Origin: Rhodothermales bacterium
Lineage (GTDB): Bacteria; Bacteroidota; Rhodothermia; Rhodothermales; JAHQVL01
NCBI GenBank assembly: GCA_041391505.1
Contig: JAWKNW010000012.1
Coordinates: 1-64,000 of the forward strand
Direction: 5' to 3'
DNA: 64,000 nucleotides
Position 1 is the stretch's first letter, and each line of letters starts with the position of its first letter. Under the pieces are notes generated by a model. That model was not told the DNA's origin, ran no database searches, and saw nothing but the letters and a program-made list of their open reading frames with translations. The position numbers and the translations under genes are program-made. Of this stretch, positions 25,758 through 34,561 are shown piece by piece.

Positions 25758-26681
25758 ATGCGACATCTTCTCATCCATACCCTGCTCCTGCTGTTCGCCC
25801 TCCCGCTCGCGGCGCAGGACACGATTCAGCCTGACACGCTCGACTGGCACGGCTACTACCCGCTCGAAATCGGAAATGTCTGGGAGCTGCGCTTCGATGG
25901 GGCCTTTCTCAATCTCGTGCGGCGGCAACGCATCGAGGCCGACACGCTGGTGGCCGGCCACCGGTGGTTCGTTCAAACCGAGTTCGTTGGGGGCGTTGAG
26001 TTCGGTCAGGATGTCGCCCGATACGACACACTCCTCCTGCGCTACGACGAGCCGTACGGCCGCGTCCTGGCGCGGCGGCCGGCCAACGGCGAAGAGTGGG
26101 ATTACACGTGTGACCTCTCCGGCGACTTCGGGGCCGAGGTCTCGTGCGGGGCGGACCTGGACGAGTATGTGTATTCCGTTCCCTTCGAGGGAGGATATGT
26201 CACTGATCCGAACTACGATTATCCCCTGGTTGTTGGAGACGACACGATCGCATTTGCAGCGGTCAAAGGTAGTCGGGTCACGGGTGGATCGGGCCTCATC
26301 GGCTACTATCACGGCGTGGGGCCTCTGCCGACGTGGGGCGATGACGGGTACGGCGGTACGATCGCGTTCAGCTATCTTCGCCTGGGCGGCGTGGAGTATG
26401 GCAAAGCTACCGCATTTGTTGGCATCGAGGAGGTCCCGGAACGTGTGCCGCCCCACGTGTCTGTATACCCCAATCCGGCGCGCGAGAAGCTGTGGATTGA
26501 AGCCGGCGAAGGGGTGCGATCGATATCCCTGTACGACAGCCAGGGCCGGCTGGGGTTGCGGCGTGGTGCGTGCGGGAGTCCGTGTAAAGTTGACCTCGGG
26601 GCGTTGGCGCCGGGGGTATATGGGGTGGAGGTGGAGTTGGAGTCCGGGGAGTTGGTGAGGCGGGGCGTGGTGGTGCGGTGA
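25758..26681 (+). CDS. Exported protein with T9SS type A sorting domain
   Basis: 307 residues from MRHLLIHTLLLLFALPLAAQ (signal peptide). The middle begins HGYYPLEIGNVWELRF and continues with strands typical of Bacteroidota surface proteins of unknown role. The last 75 residues start at VSVYPNPAREKLWIEAGEG and match the type IX sorting domain. Export to the cell surface is therefore expected. A longer open frame runs upstream through the oxidoreductase gene in another frame and is not used. Confidence 0.85.
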   Translation: MRHLLIHTLLLLFALPLAAQDTIQPDTLDWHGYYPLEIGNVWELRFDGAFLNLVRRQRIEADTLVAGHRWFVQTEFVGGVEFGQDVARYDTLLLRYDEPYGRVLARRPANGEEWDYTCDLSGDFGAEVSCGADLDEYVYSVPFEGGYVTDPNYDYPLVVGDDTIAFAAVKGSRVTGGSGLIGYYHGVGPLPTWGDDGYGGTIAFSYLRLGGVEYGKATAFVGIEEVPERVPPHVSVYPNPAREKLWIEAGEGVRSISLYDSQGRLGLRRGACGSPCKVDLGALAPGVYGVEVELESGELVRRGVVVR

Positions 26682-26832
26682 GGGATCGAACGGGTGCCGG
26701 CGGCGTCTCTCAGGGTCGCGACCCGACCGACCATGCAAGATGGAATCGTCCCCAGCGGCCCGTCCGTGACCAAACTTTCCAGGAGGGTGATCGTTCACCC
26801 GAAAAACTCCTCTTATGAGGGCCTCAACCGCC

Positions 26833-27045
26833 ATGAGCACAGCCGACGTTCAATACATATCCGACGAGCATGGTGACCTGAAGGGCGTCATCTTGCCGAT
26901 TGCGCTCTGGAGAGAAATTCTCGCTGAAATCGAGACCCATCACCTGCTTAAGAGTGATGCCATGAGGAAACGGCTTCTTGAAGCGCGGGAGCGGCAGGAA
27001 GGAGTTCCGTTTGAAACGGTCCTCGTTCAACTCGGGCTAAAATGA
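26833..27045 (+). CDS. Antitoxin of a YoeB-type pair (YefM/Phd-like)
   Basis: 70 residues from MSTADVQYISDEHGDLKGVILPIALWREI. The layout (short N-terminal DNA-binding/dimer part, then a charged helix ending VPFETVLVQLGLK) fits an antitoxin. The stop overlaps the ATG of a YoeB-like toxin relic (ATGA), the standard arrangement. The antitoxin is intact while its toxin is interrupted. Confidence 0.75.
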   Translation: MSTADVQYISDEHGDLKGVILPIALWREILAEIETHHLLKSDAMRKRLLEARERQEGVPFETVLVQLGLK

Positions 27046-27298
27046 GAAGCGTCGAGTTTGATGCGAATGGATTTGAGGATCTTGCGGGGTGGATACAACA
27101 GGATCGATAAACGGCTCTCCGAATCGTAAGCTGATTACGGAAATCCAGCGTACCCCGTTTGAAGGTACCGGAAAGCCGGAGCCGTTAAAATTCGAGTTAA
27201 AAGGATGTTGGTCAAGGCGCATCACACATGAGCACCGTCTGGTGGATGAGGTGATTGATGATCGCATCCGGATACTGGCGTGTCGTTTCCATTATTGA
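27042..27298 (+). pseudogene. YoeB/Txe-family toxin relic (stop codon plus frameshift)
   Basis: Reading starts MRSVEFDANGFEDLAGWIQQDR and hits TAA at 27108-27110, where YoeB proteins have Lys. Seven codons later one A is missing, and the remainder is found in another frame as LITEIQRTPFEGTGKPEPLK, WSRRITHEHRLV and the ending RILACRFHY. The family's catalytic Arg (SRRI) and terminal His-Tyr are all still present. YoeB is a ribosome-dependent mRNA endonuclease. Two lesions make the product inactive unless they are sequencing errors. Confidence 0.8.
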
Positions 27299-27359
27299 CT
27301 GGCGGGAGGATAGTCCTCTATTTCCGAATATATCGATCCAACGCTACCCATCGCCGGCA

Positions 27360-27545
27360 ATGATTGGCGATAATTCAAGACGAGCATCTTACCGAGCCCT
27401 CACCGTAGTCGTTCTACTCCTAACATTGGCTACCACCCTTTCGGCCAAGGCGCAGACCTCATCCGTCCAGTTCCCCCTCTGCCTCAGCGAAACCTGACGC
27501 TACCTCGTCGACGCCGCCGGCGAGGTCGTGCTCGACAGCCTACCC
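27360..27545 (+). pseudogene. Broken head of a DUF4038 glycosidase gene, copy A
   Basis: ATG at 27360 begins a signal peptide (LTVVVLLLTLATTLSAKAQ) followed by SSVQFPLCLSET, then TGA, then RYLVDAAGEVVLDSLP in the same frame. The same residues open the intact gene at 32938 (FPLRLSDTGRYLVDAAG). One stop codon and loss of everything after about 27545 make it a relic. Nothing recognisable was found from there to 27707. Confidence 0.75.
27471..27522 (+). repeat. 52-bp shared segment, copy 1
   Basis: First of three near-identical direct copies (others at 31902-31953 and 33025-33076) encoding FPLRLSDTGRYLVDAAG. This copy has several substitutions, one of which creates the TGA stop. Confidence 0.8.
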
Positions 27546-27707
27546 ATTTTCCCCGGGCCTTGAGGCGCTCGGCGTGCCTCGGTTGGGAGCCAGGCCGTGT
27601 CTGTAAATGTGTTAGGGTATACCTGTGCGTTGAATGAACCCTCCAAAAGCGTAGGATTACGCATCAAGTTCGGGATACGGCTCGGTCTGAGGCATTTCAG
27701 GCGGAGC

Positions 27708-28877
27708 CTAGAACGACAAGGCCACCGTATCATCGAGCCGCGCGATGATACCCCAGCCGTAAAATGAATTGGCCAGGGCGATCATCACCTCGTTTTCTCC
27801 GACCTGTAAAGGCAACATGACGGACGTGTTCTCGATCGTACACCGCCCACGCGGCTCCTTCATGCCGGGCAAGCCATAATAATTGGTGTCGACATGGAGC
27901 AGCCGGCCGTTGATAAATACCCAGACCTCGTCGCTGAAGCCGAGGTCGAGCCGGCGCTGCTGGATAGTGTCGGAGGTGAGCGTGGTTTTTAGCCACACGA
28001 GGCGCCGGCTCTTACCGATCGGTGCGCCAAACGGCCGGCTCAGATTGACCAGCGCGCGATGTTCGGCCTCGATGGGAGTCCAGCGGGCCGAGCTATCCGG
28101 CAGGTCGGAAATCAGGGGACTCCCGATCATGCGCGGCACATCCAGCACGAGGTTGCGCTCGATCGGAAAATCCCGCGGCTCAGACACCAGCCAGTCGCGC
28201 AGATACCGTGGATCGTTTATCGTGGGGTCATAACCGGCCATGGCCGGCAGGCCTTCGGTGGCTCCCGGCCGAATCACCATATTGGCAAAGATGGCATTTC
28301 CGCTCAGCGAAATACGCCCGGAATCTCGCACGCCCTCCAGGATAGGTACGTGAAGGGCCGGCTTGGTGAGATCGTTGACATAAACGACCATCTGCTTTCC
28401 GGAGATCACCAGCTTCACGTGATTCCACCCTTCGCGCGTAATCGTCGCGGCCGCCTGGTAATCGTCGGTCAAATCCCACAGGCTCATCGAATCCACGACC
28501 GTGGCGTATTGCAGCGTCGTGCGCGACTGCGGGCTCACGGGCCAGAAGGCGCGGATATAGAAGTGCTCCGACTCCGAGCGGTCCTCGGACTCCCTGAAGT
28601 TGATGCCGACGAACCCACGGTCGTTTAATTCCACATCGAACGCGATCGTGCCATCCGAGAAATGGACATCTTTCAGAAACAGCTGTGCGCTCCCGTCTGC
28701 GCCACGCGCCGCCGGCATCGACCGGTGCGTGATAAACGCGACGCGTTCGGGCTCGGCATCCCAATAGGCGGAGGTCAAGGGTATCCTTATCTCACCCTCC
28801 TGGGCATAGAGGGGGGCAGCCTGATAAACCAGAACAATCAGAAAGGCAACGTTCTGTATGATGCGACGGTGTTGCAT
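27708..28877 (-). CDS. Exported beta-sandwich protein, paralogue of the adjacent gene
   Basis: 389 residues with a signal peptide ending PLYAQ. Residues 25-210 (AYWDAEPERVAFITHRSM, DGTIAFDVELNDRGFVGINFR, GWNHVKLVISGKQMVVYVND) have the look of a concanavalin-like/3-keto-disaccharide-hydrolase-type sandwich. The C-terminal part (LGFSDEVWVFINGRLLHVD, GENEVMIALANSFYGWGIIARLD) resembles a galactose-binding beta domain. Sixty bases downstream of a paralogue of the same design; probably one transcription unit. No catalytic residues can be assigned. Confidence 0.8.
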   Translation of the reverse strand: MQHRRIIQNVAFLIVLVYQAAPLYAQEGEIRIPLTSAYWDAEPERVAFITHRSMPAARGADGSAQLFLKDVHFSDGTIAFDVELNDRGFVGINFRESEDRSESEHFYIRAFWPVSPQSRTTLQYATVVDSMSLWDLTDDYQAAATITREGWNHVKLVISGKQMVVYVNDLTKPALHVPILEGVRDSGRISLSGNAIFANMVIRPGATEGLPAMAGYDPTINDPRYLRDWLVSEPRDFPIERNLVLDVPRMIGSPLISDLPDSSARWTPIEAEHRALVNLSRPFGAPIGKSRRLVWLKTTLTSDTIQQRRLDLGFSDEVWVFINGRLLHVDTNYYGLPGMKEPRGRCTIENTSVMLPLQVGENEVMIALANSFYGWGIIARLDDTVALSF

Positions 28878-28939
28878 GGTGATTGGTGGAAATCGAGTTC
28901 TGAAGTAGACGGAGTATCGCTAACCGCTTGGCCCGGCGC

Positions 28940-30100
28940 TTAATCGGCCGTTATGCCGTCCATATTGTCCAGCCTGGCCATAATCGCCCATCCGAAGAAG
29001 CTGTTGGCCACGCCAATAAGGAGTTCGTTTTCGCCCGCCGACAGCGGCAGCGTAAACGTCGTGTCATCTATCGATATCTGTCCGAATGGGTCTTTCATGA
29101 TGGGGTGGCCGTAGAGGTTTTTGTCGACATATACCAGGCGCCCGTTCACCAGGACCCATACCTCATCACTAAAACCGAGGCTCATCTGCCGCGATTGATC
29201 GGCCCGAGAGGTAATCGTTTTTTTGAGCCAGACAACACGTCGCGCCTCGTTTCCACCAAAACGTCGACTCAGGTTGACCAGGCCATCACGCTCGGCGTTT
29301 ATGGTCTCCCACACGGTCTCGTCGGAGGGTAAGTGTTCGCTATAGATGCTTGCCCCCGATGCGCTCACCAGTTCGCGGCCCGGCGGCAATGCGACGGGCT
29401 GCGTCACTTCCCACGAATGCAAATAGCGGTGATCGTACCGGGTCGGATCGAACCCGGCCTCCGGCGACACGTCCGGCGTGTCACCGGGCTCAATCACAAG
29501 ATTGGCGAAAATGCCGCCGCCTTCGAACGCAATACGTCCAGCCGAGGCTTCGCCGGCGAGTTGAGGGACAACGAGGGTGGGGTCCGTCTCGCTGTTTACA
29601 AAGACCTGCATGTGCCGGTCTGCGACGACCAGTTTGATGTGATTCCACCCCTCCTTGTGCAATACCGCCGGGCCCTGATAGCGAGGATGTAAATCCCATA
29701 ACGCTACCCCTTTGGTGAGGGCGGTATATTGGACCGCATCGGGGCCGGTTGGGTCATCGGCGCGATAGGTACGGAGATAAAAGAGGTCTGAATGCTGTGC
29801 ATCCGCGCGCCTGAAATGGATGGCGGACAGGAAAAAGTCGGTGAGTTCGACGTCAAAATGGATCGTTCCATTCGTGAATTCGACGTCTTTCAGAACGACC
29901 TGCGCACGGTTCGTGAACAGTTCGCCGGCCCCGCCTCCTCGGATTTTAATGGCGGGAACAGCATTGTGCGTAATAAACTCGGCCCTTCCCGGCTCAGCGT
30001 CCCAGTACGCAGCGGTCATGGGGACCTTCGTTACACGGTCTTGTCCGAACAGGATGGAAGCCGGCATCAACAAGACGGCGAAAACGATGACTGTTTTCAT
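28940..30100 (-). CDS. Exported beta-sandwich protein, paralogue of the downstream gene
   Basis: 386 residues from MKTVIVFAVLLMPASILFGQ; the longer frame upstream lacks any signal or homology. Same two-part layout as the 27708-28877 product: AYWDAEPGRAEFITHNAVPA, WNHIKLVVADRHMQVFVN in the N-terminal sandwich and LGFSDEVWVLVNGRLVYVDKNLYG with ENELLIGVANSFFGW in the C-terminal one. The pair likely arose by tandem duplication. A membrane regulator-like gene diverges from it, 147 bp away. Confidence 0.8.
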   Translation of the reverse strand: MKTVIVFAVLLMPASILFGQDRVTKVPMTAAYWDAEPGRAEFITHNAVPAIKIRGGGAGELFTNRAQVVLKDVEFTNGTIHFDVELTDFFLSAIHFRRADAQHSDLFYLRTYRADDPTGPDAVQYTALTKGVALWDLHPRYQGPAVLHKEGWNHIKLVVADRHMQVFVNSETDPTLVVPQLAGEASAGRIAFEGGGIFANLVIEPGDTPDVSPEAGFDPTRYDHRYLHSWEVTQPVALPPGRELVSASGASIYSEHLPSDETVWETINAERDGLVNLSRRFGGNEARRVVWLKKTITSRADQSRQMSLGFSDEVWVLVNGRLVYVDKNLYGHPIMKDPFGQISIDDTTFTLPLSAGENELLIGVANSFFGWAIMARLDNMDGITAD

Positions 30101-30247
30101 GGGATATCGGTTTGTGTTCAATGAAACGTTCCACACCTTTTTTGTGTACGCCTCGTAAGGAACTGCCAGCCACGTGAGCGATGCCAGCCAGGTCGTGTAC
30201 AAGTTGGTGCAAGTTGGTTCAAACCGGCCTTTTAACGCGGAAATCCT

Positions 30248-31564
30248 ATGAGACAGGATGCATTCGTCGAACAGGAGCGAGCGCTCGAATGCTGCAAGGC
30301 GCAGGTTGAACAACGGCTGGGTTGGGGCGATTCGGCCCGGTGGACGTCCCACGAATTCGAAGAGCTGAGCGTCCGCATCCAGGACCAAACCGGCCGCGTC
30401 ATCAGCGCGACGACGCTGAAGCGGCTCTGGGGAAGGGTGACGTACACCAGCCGCCCGAGCCGGCATTCGCTGGATACCCTCGCGATTTTTCTGGGGCACA
30501 GCGCTTGGCGCGGTTTTGCCGACACCCTCGTGCCGGCGGCCACGGCACCGGCATCGCCAAGCGCCCCGATCCCCTCACGCTTCGAACCATCCTCTCCGGC
30601 TCACCGCCTGCCCAGAACGGCGCTGTATCTTTTCGGCTCGATAGCCCTGCTGGGGGCGGCGGTGGTTGCCTGGTCCGGGTTGGCCGGGTCTCCCGAGAAA
30701 CCCCGGGCCGTAGACCCATCCGAGGTCGTTTTTAGCAGCCGGCCCGTGACGCAGGGTCTCCCCAATACCGTGATTTTTGAATACGACGTGCAGGGCGTCC
30801 GGGCGGACAGCTTCTTCATCCAGCAGTCCTGGGACAATCGCAGGCGCGCCCGGGTATCGCCTGAGGGCCAGACCTTTACCTCTACCTATTACGAGCCGGG
30901 CTATTTTAACGCGAAGCTTCTCGCCGACAGCGTCGTGCTTGCAGAACATGGGTTGCATATCACTACCGACGGCTGGATGGCCCTCGTCGAGGTCGAACCG
31001 GTGCCCATCTACGTACAGGAAGCCTTTACACCCGGTGAGGATTATCTGTCGGTATCCTCCGACTGGCTGCGCGAACGGGGGATTGATGCCGGCGAAAAAC
31101 GCCTCACGGTCAGCTACTACAACGTGCGATCGTTCGGTCCCCTGCACATGGATCGGTTCTCGCTGACGACGACATTGCGCCACGGCATGGAAGACGGCCG
31201 ATATCCCTGCAAACACACTCAGATCGTGGTTATCGGGGAAAGAGGGGCTCTGATGATTCCCTTGAGCATCCCGGGTTGTGTCGGCGACCTGGGCCTCATG
31301 CTCGGGGACGTGTATCTGGACGGCTCGACAAACGACCTCTCCGCGCTGGGTGCCGACCTGTCCACCTGGCAACGGACGCGTATCGATGTTTCCGGGCGGG
31401 ACGTGCGTATCCAGGTCGGCGCCAATCCCCCCTTTAACGCGCGCTTCTCGATGGACGCGGGGCGTGTGGTCGGGCTCCGCATCCGCTTCGAGGGCACGGG
31501 AGCAATCGACGAGGTGACGCTGCAAGACCCGGAAGGACGGGTCGTTTACGAAGAATCGTTTTGA
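30248..31564 (+). CDS. Membrane protein with N-terminal helical regulator-like domain and exported beta domains
   Basis: 438 residues. The first 95 (EFEELSVRIQDQTGRVISATTLKRLWGRV, PSRHSLDTLAIFLGHSAWRGFADTL) form a helical domain recurrent in Bacteroidota proteins that looks like a DNA-binding or adaptor module. One transmembrane segment lies at about 121-145. The remainder is exported: a PKD-like part (VIFEYDVQGVRADSFFIQQSW) and a LamG-like part. It is divergent from the two secreted sandwich proteins and may sense or regulate them. No established function known to me. Confidence 0.75.
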   Translation: MRQDAFVEQERALECCKAQVEQRLGWGDSARWTSHEFEELSVRIQDQTGRVISATTLKRLWGRVTYTSRPSRHSLDTLAIFLGHSAWRGFADTLVPAATAPASPSAPIPSRFEPSSPAHRLPRTALYLFGSIALLGAAVVAWSGLAGSPEKPRAVDPSEVVFSSRPVTQGLPNTVIFEYDVQGVRADSFFIQQSWDNRRRARVSPEGQTFTSTYYEPGYFNAKLLADSVVLAEHGLHITTDGWMALVEVEPVPIYVQEAFTPGEDYLSVSSDWLRERGIDAGEKRLTVSYYNVRSFGPLHMDRFSLTTTLRHGMEDGRYPCKHTQIVVIGERGALMIPLSIPGCVGDLGLMLGDVYLDGSTNDLSALGADLSTWQRTRIDVSGRDVRIQVGANPPFNARFSMDAGRVVGLRIRFEGTGAIDEVTLQDPEGRVVYEESF

Positions 31565-31823
31565 TAGCGTAAGTGCCTGGTAAAGTCCATCACGCCCTCA
31601 TCGGCCGCGTGATTTCATCGCGTTCGAACCGGAACGTGATGCACCGAGCTAGACGAAGCACGCAGCAGCGATCGCCGGGTGGTTGCAGGATTTTTAGCAC
31701 GCTACCGCGCATACCCTTCGGAGGCGACTCCTTGAGGCCCCCTTTTCGAAGTCGCGCGTTGGACCGTATCCTTCAGACGCCCGCAGGGGTGCCCCTAAGG
31801 AACGCGTACAAATCCTCGCTGCG

Positions 31824-31997
31824 ATGAACCCATTCGCCATTCTCTCCGCACTTATCCTCCTGGCTACCTCAACGCCAGCGATTGCTCAGTCACCGGCGCA
31901 ATTCCCCCTCCGCCTCAGCGATACCGGACGCTACCTCGTCGACGCCGCCGGCGCGATGCGTGAGAAGAAGGGGTTATCACTTGCAGAACCGCTTTGA
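31824..31997 (+). pseudogene. Broken head of a DUF4038 glycosidase gene, copy B
   Basis: ATG at 31824 opens MNPFAILSALILLATSTPAIAQ (signal peptide) and QFPLRLSDTGRYLVDAAGA, then unrelated residues to a TGA at 31995. Only the first 44 codons correspond to the intact gene at 32938. The fusion point at about 31954 marks a deletion or insertion edge. The stretch 31565-31823 before it holds no recognisable gene. Confidence 0.75.
31902..31953 (+). repeat. 52-bp shared segment, copy 2
   Basis: Second of three direct copies, differing from the one at 33025-33076 at only one or two bases by eye. It is cut off sharply where the relic loses homology. Confidence 0.85.
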
Positions 31998-32043
31998 ACC
32001 AACTTGCGTTACACTCAGACTTCAACGAATGTCCTCTGCGATC

Positions 32044-32271
32044 ATGGAAAAGGTAAACGTCACCGTAGCGCAAGCCCGTCTTTCGGAGCTCATCGAGCAG
32101 GCCGCTCGCGGAGAGGAAGTAGTCATTTTGCGAGGTGACGGGGCTTCCTTCCGGATTGTCCCCGTGGTAGAGGTGAAGCCGCGACCGCGCTTCGGGAGCG
32201 CCAGGGGACGCATCGTGATGGCCGATGACTTCGATGCGCCACTCGAAGACTTTGACGCGTACGCTCCATGA
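32044..32271 (+). CDS. Phd/YefM-type antitoxin
   Basis: About 75 residues from MEKVNVTVAQARLSELIEQAARGEEVVILRGDGASFRIVPV, the classic Phd/YefM fold that binds its own operator. The C-terminal tail (RGRIVMADDFDAPLEDF) is the toxin-wrapping part seen with PIN toxins. Its stop overlaps the toxin ATG (ATGA). An in-frame ATG at 32029 would add five residues. Confidence 0.88.
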   Translation: MEKVNVTVAQARLSELIEQAARGEEVVILRGDGASFRIVPVVEVKPRPRFGSARGRIVMADDFDAPLEDFDAYAP

Positions 32272-32654
32272 AGTTGCTGCTCGATACGCACAGCTTTTAA
32301 TGGTTTGTAGAAGGCAGTAACAGGTTAAGTTCTACTGCGCGTTCGCATATCGAGAACCCCGACAACGAGCAATTTCTGAGCATAGGCAGTCTCTGGGAGA
32401 TCGCCATCAAGGCTGGTCTGGGCAGGATAGCGGTGTCGATGACGATGAGCGAGTTGATCGAGGAAGAGGTCCTCGGCAATGCGATTTCTATCTTGCACGT
32501 AGAGGGACGTCACCTGGACGTATTGAGGCACCTACCCTTTCATCATCGGGACCCTTTCGACCGCCTTCTCATCGCCCAGAGCCTCAGCGAGGGTATGCCC
32601 ATTGTGGGTAAGGATGCAGAATTTGGGAGATATCCGGTTTCTTTGTTGTGGTGA
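32268..32654 (+). pseudogene. PIN-domain toxin with a premature stop (VapC-like)
   Basis: ATG at 32268 gives MKLLLDTHSF, then TAA at 32298-32300 where the family has Leu (LLLDTHTFLWF). A single T-to-A change (TTA to TAA) explains it. The rest stays in frame to 32654: SLWEIAIKAGLGRI, HRDPFDRLLIAQSL, and a C-terminal KDAEFGRYPVSLLW. The acidic PIN residues (Asp6, the Glu in SLWEIAIK, Asp in DPFDR) are all kept. Inactive as read; the rest looks undamaged, so the lesion is young or an error. Confidence 0.85.
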
Positions 32655-32843
32655 GAACCAAGGCGCGAGGCGTCACCTGCACCACACATCTCTGAGCCTT
32701 CCGCAAAAGATGGGACGCCGGCAAGTCCGGCTCCGAGCGTTACGTCCAAGCGAGTCGAGGCGGACGCGATGCCCTCCAAGATGCTCGAGAGAAACGTGTC
32801 TGTTGTGACAGACGGGAAGGGAATAGCCATCCTGAAACGGTTT

Positions 32844-32865
32844 CGGGTTACGCTGCGCTAACCCG
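32844..32865. repeat. Short palindrome before the DUF4038 gene
   Basis: CGGGTTA at 32844-32850 pairs with TAACCCG at 32859-32865 around CGCTGCGC. The motif with following GACCTACG resembles small palindromic repeats scattered in many genomes. No T run follows, so it is not a typical terminator. Confidence 0.4.
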
Positions 32866-32937
32866 ACCTACGGATTGGCGCTGGAATCGGGGGATGCTGT
32901 GCGGTACTTTCTGGCGAATCGCATAACCCCGCTCGCC

Positions 32938-34326
32938 ATGCTTCCACTCCGTTCGATTCGCCGGCTGTCCGCCGCGCTCGTTTGCACCCTCGTCTTCGCC
33001 TCCGCCGCGCCGGCGCAGACGCCCTTCCCCCTCCGCCTCAGCGACACCGGACGCTACCTCGTCGACGCCGCCGGCGCGCCGTTTCTCATCAAGGAGTTCT
33101 CCGCCTGGGGCCTCCTCCAGGCGATCTCCGAGGAAGAGGAAGCCGCCTACCTCGACAGCCTAAAGGCAGAGGGCTTCAATGCGGTCATGACCAGCGTTGT
33201 CAGCAATGCGCCGAGCCAGATGGGGGGCAACCCGCCGTACTGGCAGGGTGTGCCGCCGTTCACGGTCGAGTGGGACTTCTCCACGCCCAACGAGGCCTAT
33301 TTCGCGCACGTCGACCGCTTCCTCCGCATGGCCGAGGAGAAGGGCTTTTTCGTGATGCTGGTGCCCTGTTACCTCGGGTACCCCGGCGATGCCTCGCAGG
33401 GGTGGTGGAACGAGATCCGTGGGCCGGCGAACACGCCGGAGAAGCTGCGCCGCTACGGCGAGTTCCTCGGGAAACGCTACGCCGGCACGCCCAACATCCT
33501 CTGGATCCTCGGCGGCGACAACGATGCGAAGGGCGAGGACGAGCCGTACATGCGCGCGATGGTCGCCGGCATCCAGGCGCACGACCCCGACCACCTCTGG
33601 ACGGGCCACTTCGACAGCACGTCCGGCACCCCCTGGAGCACCGACAACCCGCTCTATGCGGAGATGATGGACATCGACGCGTTCTATGTCTGGAAAGAGA
33701 TCTCCCTGGGCGATCGCGGGCCGCAGTACGTGAGCGAGCTGGACCGGTACCGGCGCGGCAAGATGATCATCCAGATGGACCAGAGCTACGAGCACGACGT
33801 CCCTCACTACGCCGACAACGAGAACCCCCAGTGGATCCGGCGCAAGATGTACGGCGGCCTCCTCAGCGGCGCCGCCGGCACGTCGTTCAGCTCCGGGACG
33901 CTCGACAACCAGGCCTACTGGTTCAAGAACTGGCAGGACGTCATGGACACGCCGGGCATGAAACGGGTGGCGGACGTCTTCCGGCTGTTCGACCGACTGC
34001 CCTGGCACGACCTCGTCCCCGATCGCACCACCGACGTCATCGTCGAGGGCCGCGGCACGTTCGGGAGCCTAGACTACGTACCCGCCGCCGGCACGCCCGA
34101 CGGGCGGTTCTACGTCCTGTACCTCCCCTCCGGCCGCACCTTCTACGTCAACATCCAGGCGATGAGCGGCAAAACCATGCGCGTGCACTGGTACAACCCG
34201 CGCACCGGCCGCTCCATCCGCATCGGCCACGTCGGCGCCGGCGACACCCGCTTCGGCATCGTCGCGCCCGACGATCAGGACTGGGTGATGGTGTTCGACA
34301 GCGTCGAGTCGTTTCAGATGCCCTGA
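32938..34326 (+). CDS. Secreted DUF4038-family glycoside hydrolase (GH140-like)
   Basis: 462 residues from MLPLRSIRRLSAALVCTLVFASAAPAQ (signal peptide). A TIM barrel follows: GRYLVDAAGAPFLIKEFSAWGLLQ, YLDSLKAEGFNAVMTSVV, FVMLVPCYLGYPG, and ILWILGGDND, with acidic residues positioned as in clan GH-A. A small beta domain closes the protein (FYVLYLPSGRTFYVNIQAMSGKTMRVHWYNPRTG), as in DUF4038 proteins with a collagen-binding-like C-terminus. GH140 members cleave apiose from rhamnogalacturonan II; the substrate here is unproven. Two broken copies of its first exon-like segment lie upstream. Confidence 0.85.
   Translation: MLPLRSIRRLSAALVCTLVFASAAPAQTPFPLRLSDTGRYLVDAAGAPFLIKEFSAWGLLQAISEEEEAAYLDSLKAEGFNAVMTSVVSNAPSQMGGNPPYWQGVPPFTVEWDFSTPNEAYFAHVDRFLRMAEEKGFFVMLVPCYLGYPGDASQGWWNEIRGPANTPEKLRRYGEFLGKRYAGTPNILWILGGDNDAKGEDEPYMRAMVAGIQAHDPDHLWTGHFDSTSGTPWSTDNPLYAEMMDIDAFYVWKEISLGDRGPQYVSELDRYRRGKMIIQMDQSYEHDVPHYADNENPQWIRRKMYGGLLSGAAGTSFSSGTLDNQAYWFKNWQDVMDTPGMKRVADVFRLFDRLPWHDLVPDRTTDVIVEGRGTFGSLDYVPAAGTPDGRFYVLYLPSGRTFYVNIQAMSGKTMRVHWYNPRTGRSIRIGHVGAGDTRFGIVAPDDQDWVMVFDSVESFQMP
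33025..33076 (+). repeat. 52-bp shared segment, copy 3 (in the intact gene)
   Basis: Third direct copy, inside the intact DUF4038 gene, just after its signal peptide. It is the probable parent of the two relic copies. Confidence 0.85.
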
Positions 34327-34336
34327 AGGATTAGCG

Positions 34337-34412
34337 ATTAGCGATCAAGGATAAAGGATTTGGGAGGGCTTTTCCTGGCCCCAAACGCCGCCAAAAATCC
34401 TTGATCGCTAAT
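34337..34412. repeat. 16-bp inverted repeat
   Basis: ATTAGCGATCAAGGAT at 34337-34352 and its exact complement at 34397-34412, 44 bases apart. It lies between the convergent DUF4038 and antiporter genes and could fold in transcripts of either. A further 9-base-arm hairpin (34543-34564) overlaps the antiporter stop. Otherwise 34327-34561 is gene-free. Confidence 0.6.
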
Positions 34413-34561
34413 CCATATGAGCAAATCGCTAAGCCCCCAATCGAGTTGGGTGCCTGCCCCCGGCTTGACCGGAGGATGACGTGGAAGGTGCATCCGTCAG
34501 TTCCCCGCTGTCTTTAAACATTAAACCTCGATCATTGAACACTGAACCTGCATGCGCAGGT

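Noticed and set aside
31573..31827. 84-codon open frame
   Set aside because: No signal, no motif and no ribosome site; overlaps the relic start.
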